Notes: generated from the sequence alone by a model not told the origin. A stretch of DNA of 64,000 bases from Streptomyces yatensis (GCF_018069625.1 NZ_CP072941.1:1674001-1738000); one strand, 5' to 3'. Counted from the stretch's first letter, positions 43,619-52,385 are shown. Numbers and translations: made by a program.

Positions 43619-45157
43619 ATGACGACACACAGAACCGGATTCACCGGCCGCCCCGCGGCCCGCTGGACCGGGCACCTTCCGCTCGCGGCCACCGTCGCCG
43701 CCGCCGGGTTGAGCGTGGTCAGTCTGTGGTGGGTGGTGCCCACGGCGCTGTGCGCCTTCACGGCGGGGTGGCGGCCCGGGCGGACGTGGTCCACGGCGGT
43801 GGGGCTGGTCGGGGTGGTCGCGGGCGCTGTGGTGGCGGTCGCCGCGGTGCCGTCCTGGATCACCTGGGCCGACCGGTTCGTGGCGGTGGTGGCGGGGGTG
43901 GTCGTACTGCCGTGGTTCGTGGGGCGGTTCTGCCGTCAGTACCGGGAGTTGGTGCGGGCGGGGTGGGAGCGGGCCGCGCGGCTGGAGCGCGAGCAGCGGC
44001 TGATCGCCGCGCAGGCCCGGCTGCGGGAACGGGCCCGTATCGCCCAGGACATGCACGATGTCCTGGGCCATGAGCTCAGTCTGATCGCCCTCTCGGCCGG
44101 GGCCCTCAAGCTGGCGCCCGGGCTGGCGGACGGCCACCGGGAGGCCGCCCGCGACATCAGGGCCAGGGCGGCGGCCGCCGTGGACCGGCTCGGCGAGGTG
44201 ATCGGCGTACTGCGCCAGGAGCCGGACGGAGCGCCGCCGGAGCCGGGCGGCGCCGGGGTGGCGAAGCTGGTCGAGCGGGCGTCGGCGGCGGGGCTCACGG
44301 TCCGGCTGCGGATCGACGGCGAGCCCGGCGAACTGCCGCCGGACATCGAGCGCGCGGTGCACCGTGTGGTGCAGGAGGCGCTGACCAATGTGGCCAAGCA
44401 CGCGGCCGGCGCGGAGGCGGCCGTGCGGGTCCTGCACACGGCGGAGGAGACCGAGGTCCGGGTGGCGAACGGCCCCGCGCCCACCGCCGTCGCCGTCCGC
44501 TCGGGCGGCGCGGGCTTCGGTCTGATCGGCCTGGACGAGCGCGTCGGGCTGGCGGGCGGCACCTTCGGCTACGGCCCCGAGTCGGGCGGCTTCGCCGTCC
44601 GCGCCACGTTTCCCCGTACCCCCACGGCGCGGCGGGCGGCACAGGCCACGCCCCACACCCCGGACGCCCCCGGCAACGCGGACGGCACGGATGCCCCCAG
44701 CAACGCCGACGGCACCGACGCCCCCGACAACAGGTGCGGCACCGATGCCCCCGGCAACAGGTGCGGCGAGGTGGCGGATGACCACCGGCGCGCCCGCCGC
44801 CGGCTCGGCCGCACGCTGTTCGCGGCCGTCATGGTGCCCCTGGTCGCGGGCGCCCTGCTGATCGGGGCGCTGCGGGTGTGGGACACACTGAGGGCCCGGG
44901 AGTCGGTGCTGGCCCCGGACGACTACGCCCGGCTGCGCATCGGACAGGACCGTGACCGGATCACGGAGTATCTGCCCGAGCGCCAGACCGGCCACCGGCC
45001 GACGGCGGCCGAACCGAGGGGAACCGGGCTTGTCTGCGAGTACTACGCGATGACGGCCGACCCCTTCGACGACCGGTCCGGGGACGTCTACCGGCTGTGT
45101 TTCCGGCACGGCACCCTGGTGACCGCCGACGCCTTCACCGGGAAGGGTGTCCGATGA
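43619..45157 (+). CDS. NarL-type sensor histidine kinase with C-terminal membrane anchor
   Basis: A 512-aa kinase. The N-terminus has about four membrane segments (LWWVVPTALCAFTAGW, VGVVAGAVVAVAAVPSW, VVAGVVVLPWFVGRF). The HisKA_3 H-box is DMHDVLGHELSLIALSAGAL with His146. The HATPase has N-box HRVVQEALTNVAKHA and G-box GFGLIGLDERVGLAGG. Unusually, a repeat linker (NADGTDAP-like units), another membrane segment (LFAAVMVPLVAGALLIGALR) and a roughly 85-residue probably extracytoplasmic domain with two Cys follow. It overlaps the response regulator gene (ATGA). Confidence 0.9.
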   Translation: MTTHRTGFTGRPAARWTGHLPLAATVAAAGLSVVSLWWVVPTALCAFTAGWRPGRTWSTAVGLVGVVAGAVVAVAAVPSWITWADRFVAVVAGVVVLPWFVGRFCRQYRELVRAGWERAARLEREQRLIAAQARLRERARIAQDMHDVLGHELSLIALSAGALKLAPGLADGHREAARDIRARAAAAVDRLGEVIGVLRQEPDGAPPEPGGAGVAKLVERASAAGLTVRLRIDGEPGELPPDIERAVHRVVQEALTNVAKHAAGAEAAVRVLHTAEETEVRVANGPAPTAVAVRSGGAGFGLIGLDERVGLAGGTFGYGPESGGFAVRATFPRTPTARRAAQATPHTPDAPGNADGTDAPSNADGTDAPDNRCGTDAPGNRCGEVADDHRRARRRLGRTLFAAVMVPLVAGALLIGALRVWDTLRARESVLAPDDYARLRIGQDRDRITEYLPERQTGHRPTAAEPRGTGLVCEYYAMTADPFDDRSGDVYRLCFRHGTLVTADAFTGKGVR

Positions 45158-45837
45158 TCCGGGTCCTGATCGCCGACGACGAGCCGATGATCCGCGCGGG
45201 CATCCGGGCGGTGCTCATCACCGATCCGGACATCACCGTGGTCGCCGAGGCCGGCGACGGCCACCAGGCCGTGGAGCTGGTGCACCGCCACCGCCCCCGG
45301 GTGGCGGTGCTCGACATCCGCATGCCCGCCTCCGGCGGGATCGAGGCCGCCCGGGAGATCCACCGGACGGCGCCGGCCACCGGCGTCATCATGCTGACCA
45401 CCTTCGGCGAGGACGACTACATCCTCCGGGCGCTGAGCGGCGGCGCCACGGGCTTCCTCATCAAGTCCGGTGAACCGGAGGAGCTGATCGCGGGGGTGCG
45501 CGCGGTGGCCGATGGCGCCGCCTATCTGTCACCGAAGGTCGCGGCCCGCGTCGTGGCGCATCTCGCCTCCGGCGGCGCGGGAGCCCTTGCCGACCGCCGC
45601 GCCGCCGCCCGCGAGCGGGTCGGCGCCCTCACCGCCCGGGAGCGTGAGGTGCTGGCCCTGCTGGGCGGCGGGCTGTCCAACGGTCAGATCGCCCGTCGGC
45701 TCCATGTGGTGGAGGGAACGGTAAAGGCCCATGTGAGCTCGATCCTGTCCCGGCTGGGTGTGGAGAACCGGGCGGCCGCCGCCGTGGTGGCCCATGAGGC
45801 CGGGATCCTTCCCCCACCGGCGTCCGCACAGCGCTGA
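45154..45837 (+). CDS. LuxR/NarL-type response regulator
   Basis: A 227-aa response regulator paired with the preceding kinase. The receiver domain has Asp8/Asp9, the phosphorylated Asp54 in VAVLDIRMP, Thr in MLTTFGEDDY and Lys in FLIKSGEPEEL. The output is a LuxR HTH (LTAREREVLALLGGGLSNGQ, ARRLHVVEGTVKAHVSSILS). Targets are unknown. The leftward PAP2 gene reads into its 3' half on the opposite strand. Confidence 0.94.
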   Translation: MIRVLIADDEPMIRAGIRAVLITDPDITVVAEAGDGHQAVELVHRHRPRVAVLDIRMPASGGIEAAREIHRTAPATGVIMLTTFGEDDYILRALSGGATGFLIKSGEPEELIAGVRAVADGAAYLSPKVAARVVAHLASGGAGALADRRAAARERVGALTAREREVLALLGGGLSNGQIARRLHVVEGTVKAHVSSILSRLGVENRAAAAVVAHEAGILPPPASAQR

Positions 45838-46512
45838 CACCGCCCGAGCGGCCGGACGACTCGCCACGATCAGCGTCGCCACCACCACGGCGGCGCCCAT
45901 GAGCGCACCGGCGGCCACATCGTGCGGATAGTGCACCCCCACCGCCACCCGCAGCAGCGCCGCCACCCCCGCCAACGGCAGCGCCACGGCGGCGAGACGG
46001 GGCCTGAGCACCGTCAGCCCGACCGCGATCCCGGTGGCCAGGGTGGCGTGGTTGCTCGGAAACGACCAGTCCCCCGCCTCGGGACACTCCGCCAACGCCG
46101 CCACTCCCCGTACCGCCCGGCACGGCCGCTCCTCGTCCACCACCAGCTTCACCGCCTCGCTGGCCGCGTAGGCGGCCACGGTGCCGATCCCGGTGAGGAC
46201 GACTCCGGCCACGCCGGAGGCGTCCGCGCGCCGGAAGGCCGACCACCCCGTCCACAGCAGCAGCACCCCCAGCGCCACCAGCGTGCCGGCGGTGGCCACC
46301 TCCAGCAGCGACCCCGCCCACGAGGGCGCCCCGGCCACCGCATCGGTCACCTCGCGGTACGCCGACGCCGAGGCGCCGCGCGTGACCTCCACCCGATCCG
46401 CGTCGCCCAGCCCACCGGGCGACAGCCACATCACCGCTCCCGCCCCGGCGGCGCACAGCGCCACCGAGGCCGACAACCGACGGCCGAAGCCGTATCGCGT
46501 CCTTGATTCCAT
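45529..46512 (-). CDS. PAP2 family phosphatase
   Basis: A membrane phosphatase of the PAP2/undecaprenyl- or phosphatidate-phosphatase superfamily. Catalytic motifs are KLVVDEERPC (K-x6-RP), SFPSNHATL (PSGH-like) and RVAVGVHYPHDV (SR-x5-H-x3-D-like), embedded in five or six hydrophobic helices. Start at the ATG at 46512. The recognisable domain ends near residue 230, at the stop of the convergent response regulator. The open frame continues about 100 codons antisense to that gene, so either the genes truly overlap by 309 bp or a stop was lost by frameshift. Confidence 0.85.
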   Translation of the reverse strand: MESRTRYGFGRRLSASVALCAAGAGAVMWLSPGGLGDADRVEVTRGASASAYREVTDAVAGAPSWAGSLLEVATAGTLVALGVLLLWTGWSAFRRADASGVAGVVLTGIGTVAAYAASEAVKLVVDEERPCRAVRGVAALAECPEAGDWSFPSNHATLATGIAVGLTVLRPRLAAVALPLAGVAALLRVAVGVHYPHDVAAGALMGAAVVVATLIVASRPAARAVSALCGRRWGKDPGLMGHHGGGRPVLHTQPGQDRAHMGLYRSLHHMEPTGDLTVGQPAAQQGQHLTLPGGEGADPLAGGGAAVGKGSRAAGGEMRHDAGRDLR

Positions 46513-46772
46513 GGCCAGTGACCGTAGGAACGGCGAACGCCCGCCACCTCTGGCGAACGGCGAGGACGGGCACCTGACCTTCGTCGGGGTTGACACACCC
46601 CGGCGGGCTCCCGGAAGCGCCACGCCGGCCCGTCATATCACCAGGGCACGACACCCCCGTCGTCGAAGAAGCCACCGCGCGGCCCGTCGTCCGGCAGGGT
46701 GGCGAGCCGGATCGCCGTTCGACGCCTTGCCGGGTTCGACACCGAGGACCTCGGCCCGGTGTCGTGACGCTG

Positions 46773-48344
46773 CTACACCTTCTGCTGAAGGACCACTGAC
46801 CCGTGTCTCTCCGCGCCGCCTGGCCAGAAGGCATGCGTGGCAGGTCTGACCTGCGGGAATGGGCGTGGAAGCCGTTTTCGGTCATGCCTCGGCCCCGGGG
46901 ACCGGGAAGGCAGGTAGGCCGTGAGCCCGGTGCCCGGCAGGAGGCTGGGCGTCCAGGTGCGGGCGTAGTGGGGAGGGCCGGAGCGGTTCCTGGCGAGGGC
47001 GGCGGTGGGTTCTCGGGCGGCGCGGTGCAGCAGGGCGTGTGCGGTGGTGTTGCGGTTGTTGCCGCGGACGTTGGTCGAGGCGCAGCCGGTGTCGTAGCCG
47101 ATGGGCGGGGCATGGACGCCGCTGACCAGGCAGGGCGGGGTGAGTCCGAGGCGGCGCAGGTCGTGGGCGGCGGTGCGGTAGCGGGCGGCGGTGGCGCGGG
47201 CGTCGGCCGTGTTGCGGTCGAGCACGTGGTACTGCGCGGAGAGGTGCAGGGCGAGCAGCGCGGCTGCCAGCCCGGCGGCCAGGGCGCGGGCGCGGGGTGG
47301 GCGGATGGCGCGTGCGGCGTGTGCGGCCAGCGTGGCGAGCGGGAGGCAGAGCAGGGCGTAGACGGGCAGGAGGAAGCGCGGCGCGGAGTAGTCGATGAGC
47401 AGCAGGTAGGGAATGCTCAGCGCCGAGGCGCAGGCGGCAGGGAGCACGGTGACCGCGCCGCGCCGGGCACGCCAGGCCAGGACGCAGGCGATGAGGGCGA
47501 GGATGGGCAGGGCCAGCCACCACAGGGTGAGTTCGGGGTGCACGAGTGGTCTGTGGCAGGGGCGGCAGAGCAGGGGGCCGTTGAGGCTGCGCCATGCCAT
47601 GCCGCCCGCCCAGCGGGCGCCCATGCCGCCCTCGGTGGCGCTGGAGGCGTGCAGCCGGGCGCCGACCCCGCCCCAACGTACGTACGCTTCCGCGATCCAC
47701 TCGGCGCCACCCACGCCGAACCCGCCGGCCACGGCGAGCGCGGGTGCCGGGCGCCGCCAGGCCGGGACGATCGCACACGCCGCGAGCAGGGGCAGGGCGA
47801 GCCAGACGCCGTCGGAGAAGCGGAAGCAGGTGGCGGCCGCGACCATGGCGCCCAGGCCGAGCGGTGCCCGCCGCCCCGCAGGGGGATGTGTGGCGCGCAG
47901 GAACCAGCCGACCGCCGCCACCGCGGACAGGGCCACCCACAGGTTGGGCATGGCCTGCGGCCCGTAGAGCAGGGTGGTCCACAGACCGGCGAACAGCAAC
48001 GCGGCCAGGGCGGTCCGCCTCGGGCCGAGCAGCGGCTGCCAGACGCGGTAGGCCGCGTACAGGGCGGCGGCGGACAGCAGCGCCAGGACGACCCGGAGCG
48101 CGGTGGTGGAGTCGGTGACGGCGAGGACGGGGGCGACCAGAAGGCTGATGCCGCGCGAGCGCGGGGCGCTGAAGTACGCCGCCGGGCGGTGCGGGTCGGC
48201 CTGGGAGAGGTACACCGTTTCGTCCCAGCCCAGCCCCAAGTGCGGTACGACGAAGACGAGTTGGGTCACCGCATAGGCAAGGGCGACCAGCGCCGGCCAC
48301 GGCAGCCGGCGGGGCGGTCGCAGGACCGTACTCGAAACGATCAC
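46773..48344 (-). CDS. GT-C-like polytopic membrane glycosyltransferase
   Basis: A 523-aa membrane protein with ten or more hydrophobic helices. The first extracytoplasmic loop contains GLGWDETVYLSQ, matching the catalytic Asp-Glu position of GT-C enzymes that use polyprenyl-phosphate sugars. Later segments include LLAACAIVPAWRRP, WWLALPILALIACVLAW and FLLPVYALLCLPLATLA. The last 120 residues are soluble and basic. The GTG start overlaps the uppP stop (GTGA), so it is translationally coupled to UppP, which recycles the lipid carrier it would use. The substrate is unknown. Confidence 0.75.
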   Translation of the reverse strand: MIVSSTVLRPPRRLPWPALVALAYAVTQLVFVVPHLGLGWDETVYLSQADPHRPAAYFSAPRSRGISLLVAPVLAVTDSTTALRVVLALLSAAALYAAYRVWQPLLGPRRTALAALLFAGLWTTLLYGPQAMPNLWVALSAVAAVGWFLRATHPPAGRRAPLGLGAMVAAATCFRFSDGVWLALPLLAACAIVPAWRRPAPALAVAGGFGVGGAEWIAEAYVRWGGVGARLHASSATEGGMGARWAGGMAWRSLNGPLLCRPCHRPLVHPELTLWWLALPILALIACVLAWRARRGAVTVLPAACASALSIPYLLLIDYSAPRFLLPVYALLCLPLATLAAHAARAIRPPRARALAAGLAAALLALHLSAQYHVLDRNTADARATAARYRTAAHDLRRLGLTPPCLVSGVHAPPIGYDTGCASTNVRGNNRNTTAHALLHRAAREPTAALARNRSGPPHYARTWTPSLLPGTGLTAYLPSRSPGPRHDRKRLPRPFPQVRPATHAFWPGGAERHGSVVLQQKV

Positions 48345-49180
48345 GCGGTGAGCACCCCGGTACCGAGCAGGCCGAACAGCAGCAGGCCGATCGCGATGCG
48401 GTAGATGACGAAGGCATTGAAGGAGTGCTTGGCAACGAACTTCAGCAGCCAGGCGATCGAGGCGTAGGCGACCACGAACGAGACAGCGGTGCCCACCACG
48501 AGAGGGGCGGCACCGACCCCGGCACCGACAGCGTCCTTCAGCTCGTACAGACCCGCGCCGGTCAGCGCCGGAATGCCGAGGAAGAAGGACAGGCGGGTGG
48601 CGGCCACCCGGTCCAGGTCGAGGATGAGCGCGGTGGACATGGTGGCGCCGGAGCGTGAGAAGCCGGGGAAGAGCAGCGCGAGGATCTGCGAGCAGCCGAC
48701 CAGCATGGCGTCCTTGAAGCTCGTGTCGTCCTCGCCGCGCTTGTGACGGCCCATCTGGTCGGCCACCCACATCACACCGGACCCGACGACGAGGGAACCG
48801 GCGACCACCCACAGGGAGGCGAGCGGGCCCTCGATGAACGGTTTGGCGGCCAGGCCCACGATCACGATCGGGATGGTGGCGCAGATGACCCACCAGGCGA
48901 ACTTGTAGTCGTGGTGGTACCGCTGTTCGCGGTGGGCGAGGCCGCGGCCCCAAGCGGAGACGATCCGCACGATGTCCTTGAAGAAGTACATCAGCACCGC
49001 GGCGATCGCCCCGACCTGGATGACGGCGGTGAAGCCGACCACGGAGGTGTCGTCGACCGGGATGCCCATCAGCCCTTCGGTGATCTTCAGATGGCCGGTG
49101 GAGGAGACGGGGAGGAACTCCGTGATGCCTTCGACGATGCCGAGGAGGGTCGCCTGGCCGATGCTGATGGCACTACTCAT
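48341..49180 (-). CDS. uppP: Undecaprenyl-diphosphatase UppP (BacA)
   Basis: Integral membrane enzyme dephosphorylating undecaprenyl diphosphate to regenerate the carrier for peptidoglycan and wall polymers. Overexpression gives bacitracin resistance in other bacteria. The 279-aa protein has both signatures, EGITEFLPVSSTGHL (residues 17-31) and FPGFSRSGATMSTAL, with about eight hydrophobic helices. It is the third gene of a leftward envelope cluster: 78 bp after the GT4 gene and overlapping the GT-C-like gene. Confidence 0.95.
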   Translation of the reverse strand: MSSAISIGQATLLGIVEGITEFLPVSSTGHLKITEGLMGIPVDDTSVVGFTAVIQVGAIAAVLMYFFKDIVRIVSAWGRGLAHREQRYHHDYKFAWWVICATIPIVIVGLAAKPFIEGPLASLWVVAGSLVVGSGVMWVADQMGRHKRGEDDTSFKDAMLVGCSQILALLFPGFSRSGATMSTALILDLDRVAATRLSFFLGIPALTGAGLYELKDAVGAGVGAAPLVVGTAVSFVVAYASIAWLLKFVAKHSFNAFVIYRIAIGLLLFGLLGTGVLTA

Positions 49181-49258
49181 CTGGATCCGTTTCTGTGGTG
49201 AAGCGAGCGGGCCGTGTCCGGGGGTGAACCGGCACGGTGAGGGGTGGTCGCCGGGGGG

Positions 49259-50476
49259 TTAGCGGCGCAGGCGGCGCAGGGCCCGGCCCGCGCGGTTGCG
49301 CCAGCGGGCCTTGCGGCGCTGCCAGGCCCGGGAGGAACGCGTGGCGGCGAGGTCGCCGAACAGTTCCTCGTAGGCGTGGGCGACGTGGGCCGGGTCGAAG
49401 CGGCGGGCCGCGGCGCGGGCGGCCTCGCCCATGTGGCGGCGGCCGGGTTCGTCGGCGATCAGGTCACACAGTGCGGCGGCCAGCGCCTGCCGGTCGCCCA
49501 TGGGGACCAGACGGCCGTCGACGCCCTCGTTGATGATCTCGGCGGGGCCGAGCGGGCAGTCGGTGGCGACCACCGGTGTGCCACAGCGCATCGCCTCGAC
49601 CAGCGTCATGCCGAAGGACTCCGCGTCGGAGGCGGAGGCGACGATCGACGCCTTCGCGAACTCGGCCTCGATCCGGGACACCGCGCCCATCAGCGCCGCC
49701 CGGCCCCCCAGGCCCTGCTCCTCGATCAGTCGCTGGAGCCGCTCCTTGTCGGCGCCCGAGCCGTAGATGCGGAGCGACCAGTCGGGGTGCTTGGCGGCGA
49801 CATCGGTGAACGCCTCGATGAGCAGGTCGAACCGTTTGGCGCGCACCAGACGTCCGGCCGCGGCGATGACACGGGCGCTGCCGTCGGCGGGCTGCGGGCC
49901 AGGGTCGGGCACGCTGTTGGGAATGGCCAGGACGCGAACGCCCGGCAGCCGCATCTTCGCCCGGTAGACGGCCGCGTCGGCTTCGGTCGTGGTGACCACG
50001 GCATCCAGGTCGCGGTACCGGCGGGCGAGTTGGGCACGCAACTTCTTGCTGTGCGTGTCATGGGTGAGGTGTTCCTGGGCGATGCGCAGCGCCCGGGGCG
50101 GGGCGAAACGGGCCAGGTACACGTTGATGCCCGGCCGGGTGCCGATGATCACCTCCGCCTCGCAGGTCCGCAGGTACTCCCGCGCCCGCTGATCGGTGAG
50201 ACGGCTGTACTGCCCGTACCGCTTCTCGGCGGTGGGGAAGACCTCGGCCGGCTGGTGCAGCAGCGGGTCGTTCGCGTCCGCGCTGTTCTCCCGTAGGTCG
50301 ACCAGGGGCACTACTGTCACCCGCGGATCGACGACGAACCGCGGGCGGGCGCGGTGGCGCAGCATCGACACGACCGTCACCTCGTGCCGGTCGGCGAGCG
50401 CGGCGGCGAGGTTGAGCGTGGTGCGTATGGTGCCGCCGATCGCGTACACATTGTGGATCAGAAAAGTGATCTTCAC
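49259..50476 (-). CDS. GT4-type glycosyltransferase
   Basis: A 405-aa GT-B fold glycosyltransferase. The N-terminal domain starts KITFLIHNVYAIGGTIRTTL (G-G-T loop). The C-terminal nucleotide-sugar domain has AAAGRLVRAKRFDLLIEAFT, LRIYGSGADKERLQRL, and the E-x7-E motif in ASDAESFGMTLVEAMRCGTP. It ends in a basic RR-rich tail. The GTG start overlaps the stop of the DedA-like gene (GTGA). Probably it modifies a wall teichoic or teichuronic-type polymer, inferred from the uppP context. Confidence 0.9.
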   Translation of the reverse strand: MKITFLIHNVYAIGGTIRTTLNLAAALADRHEVTVVSMLRHRARPRFVVDPRVTVVPLVDLRENSADANDPLLHQPAEVFPTAEKRYGQYSRLTDQRAREYLRTCEAEVIIGTRPGINVYLARFAPPRALRIAQEHLTHDTHSKKLRAQLARRYRDLDAVVTTTEADAAVYRAKMRLPGVRVLAIPNSVPDPGPQPADGSARVIAAAGRLVRAKRFDLLIEAFTDVAAKHPDWSLRIYGSGADKERLQRLIEEQGLGGRAALMGAVSRIEAEFAKASIVASASDAESFGMTLVEAMRCGTPVVATDCPLGPAEIINEGVDGRLVPMGDRQALAAALCDLIADEPGRRHMGEAARAAARRFDPAHVAHAYEELFGDLAATRSSRAWQRRKARWRNRAGRALRRLRR

Positions 50477-50880
50477 TTGGCGCACCCCGGGGCCTGCTCC
50501 GCGGCGGTACGGGCCCGGCGGACGCCGAGCGCCTCCAGGGCCAGTGGCAGCACGGAGACCTGCCACAGCGCGAAGGTGCGGGCGGGCACGCCGGCCATCC
50601 CGGCGAGCGGGTTGAGCACGGTCCGCACGACCGGGATGAACCGGGCGAGCACGATCGCCTTGCCATGGCCGTAGCGGGCGAGCAACTCCTCCGCGCGTCG
50701 CACTCCGTCACTCAGGTGCCGGCCGCGGGTACCGGCCGGCAGGACCCGCCCGGCTCGGCGGCCGATCGGATAGCCAGCCTGGGCGCCGAGCAGCACCCCG
50801 GCCGCGGCGGCGAGCAGTACACCTGGCAACGGCACATTCAGCAGTTGGGCGGCATCCAGCGGATTGAGAGCCAAAGGCAC
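50473..50880 (-). CDS. Short DedA-family membrane protein
   Basis: A 135-aa DedA/SNARE-associated-type protein, much shorter than the usual 190-220 aa. Recognisable segments are AGVLLGAQAGYPIGRRAGRV, RYGHGKAIVLARFIPVVRT (family motif F/L-x-R-F-x-P-x-x-R) and LNPLAGMAGVPARTFALWQV. DedA proteins include undecaprenyl-phosphate and lipid flippases. The N-terminal amphipathic region and the last helix appear reduced, so activity is uncertain. GTG at 50880 with AAAGGA upstream. It is the first gene of the leftward envelope operon. Confidence 0.75.
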   Translation of the reverse strand: MPLALNPLDAAQLLNVPLPGVLLAAAAGVLLGAQAGYPIGRRAGRVLPAGTRGRHLSDGVRRAEELLARYGHGKAIVLARFIPVVRTVLNPLAGMAGVPARTFALWQVSVLPLALEALGVRRARTAAEQAPGCAK

Positions 50881-50965
50881 CGCAGGGTCCTTTCCGGCCG
50901 TACGCCGCCCAGAGCAGAGTTCTGGTGGTATGAGCGCATGGCACACTTGGGGAGACAGTGACTTT

Positions 50966-50996
50966 TACACTCGTGTAGGAGTCCTACACGAGTGTA
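50966..50996. promoter_or_regulatory. 31-bp nested palindrome, probable BlaI operator
   Basis: Two perfect 15-bp arms (TACACTCGTGTAGGA and TCCTACACGAGTGTA) around a single G. Each arm itself contains a TACAC-N2-GTGTA dyad, giving two stacked dimer sites. It lies between divergent dedA-like and blaI genes, 27 bp before the blaI ATG and 85 bp before the dedA-like start. BlaI/MecI proteins bind TACA...TGTA dyads, so autoregulation and control of the envelope operon are inferred. Confidence 0.75.
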
Positions 50997-51019
50997 GGAG
51001 ATGAGGGAAGGGACGCCAA
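50991..51019 (-). promoter_or_regulatory. Promoter for the leftward envelope operon
   Basis: On the minus strand TTGGCG (51019-51014) and TACACT (50996-50991) are separated by exactly 17 bp, a good housekeeping-sigma promoter. Its -10 box is inside the outer edge of the 31-bp palindrome, so operator occupancy would block it. Confidence 0.6.
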
Positions 51020-51023
51020 CTCC

Positions 51024-51401
51024 ATGGGCACCCGCACGCCAGGACACGGCCCCAAGCGGCCCAACGGGGCACGCGAGGCGGAGATCCTCGAACTGCTGCA
51101 GCGGGCCGACGGCGCGCTGACCCCCCGCGAGGTCACCGAACGCCTCGGTAGCGGACTGGCCTACAACAGCGTGTTGACGATCCTCACCCGCATGCACACC
51201 AAGGGACTGCTCACCCGCACCCCGCGCGGCCGGGCCCATGCCTACGCCCCGGTAACCGACGACCCCGGCTTCGCCGCCCGCCGCATGCGCTCCGTCCTGG
51301 AGGAGCGATCGGACCGCCAGGACGTCCTCGCGCGCTTCGCCGACGAGCTGTCCACCAACGACGCGGACCTGCTGCGCCAACTGCTCGGCCCCGACCAGTA
51401 G
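51024..51401 (+). CDS. BlaI/MecI/CopY family repressor
   Basis: A 125-aa winged-helix repressor. EAEILELLQRADGALTPREV and LAYNSVLTILTRMHTKGLLT are the DNA-binding part typical of Penicillinase_R proteins. The helical C-terminal part (RMRSVLEERSDRQDVLARFA) would dimerise. Cognate M56 proteases relieve repression by cleavage or signalling. The gene is 15 bp upstream of an M56 protease gene and just downstream of the 31-bp palindrome, which strongly suggests a BlaI-BlaR1-like pair. Confidence 0.93.
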   Translation: MGTRTPGHGPKRPNGAREAEILELLQRADGALTPREVTERLGSGLAYNSVLTILTRMHTKGLLTRTPRGRAHAYAPVTDDPGFAARRMRSVLEERSDRQDVLARFADELSTNDADLLRQLLGPDQ

Positions 51402-51416
51402 GAAGAGGCCACCCAG

Positions 51417-52352
51417 ATGCGCATCGCCGTCTACATCCCCCTGCTGCTCTCCTTGCTCGCCCCTCTCGGAGCACGCCCCTTGTCGGAGCGATGCGAACCC
51501 CGCCTGGCGACCTGGCTGCTCACCGTCTCGGCTCTCGCCATGGGCGCAGCGACCACCATCTCACTGGGCCTGCTGGCCATCACCGGACTGATCCGCTTCC
51601 CCCAGTTGGCCAGCCTCGGCCACTGGTCGGCCCACACCGCGCAGCGCGACGACCCCGCCGAACTGTCCGTCGCCCTGCTCGCCGCCCTCCTGCTCGGCGC
51701 CGCCGTCCTCATGGCCGCCCGCATGCTCTGGCGGCGTACCCGCACCCTCACCGCCGCCGCCCTGGAAGCGGCCTGCATGCCCACCGAAGACGACTTGGTC
51801 GTGGTCGAGGACGAGGCCCCCGACGCCTTCGCGATCCCCGGCCTGCCCGGCCGCATCGTCGTCTCCACCGGCATGCTGCGCACCCTGGACGAAACCGAGC
51901 GCGACATCCTGCTCGCCCACGAACGCGCCCACCTGGCATCCCACCACTACGCCTTCGTCACCCTGGCCCAGCTCGGCGCCGCAGCCAACCCACTGCTGCG
52001 CCCCCTCGCCACGGCCGTGACGTACACCATCGAACGATGGGCCGACGAGAACGCCGCCACCGCCACGGGCGACCGCAAGCGGGTCGCCCACACCGTCGGC
52101 AAGGCCGCCCTCGCCGCCCACCACACCCCCACCCGCGCCCCGGGCGCCTCCCTGGGCATCCTCGGCCGCCGCACCGCCCTCGCCGCCGCCGGACCCGTGC
52201 CCCGCCGCGTCGCCGCCCTCCTCGCCCCTCCCTTCGGCCGCCACTCCATCCTCGCCGCCGTGGCAGCCATGGTCCTCGCCACCGCGGCCCTGTCCACCGT
52301 TGAAGCCGCCCACGACCTCCACCTGCTGCTGGAAGCCGTAAGCGCCCGATAG
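51417..52352 (+). CDS. M56 family (BlaR1-like) membrane metallopeptidase
   Basis: A 311-aa membrane zinc protease. Hydrophobic helices are at about residues 5-20, 35-60, 85-105 and near the C-terminus. The zinc motif HERAH starts at His168, with downstream ERWADENAA supplying the third ligand region. It lacks the extracellular penicillin-sensor domain of true BlaR1 (about 600 aa), so the signal is something else, perhaps lipid-carrier or wall stress. GGAAGAGG precedes the ATG. It is cotranscribed with blaI. Confidence 0.92.
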   Translation: MRIAVYIPLLLSLLAPLGARPLSERCEPRLATWLLTVSALAMGAATTISLGLLAITGLIRFPQLASLGHWSAHTAQRDDPAELSVALLAALLLGAAVLMAARMLWRRTRTLTAAALEAACMPTEDDLVVVEDEAPDAFAIPGLPGRIVVSTGMLRTLDETERDILLAHERAHLASHHYAFVTLAQLGAAANPLLRPLATAVTYTIERWADENAATATGDRKRVAHTVGKAALAAHHTPTRAPGASLGILGRRTALAAAGPVPRRVAALLAPPFGRHSILAAVAAMVLATAALSTVEAAHDLHLLLEAVSAR

Positions 52353-52385
52353 CCCGAGACGGCCACCCGGGAAAGCCGAACCGAA

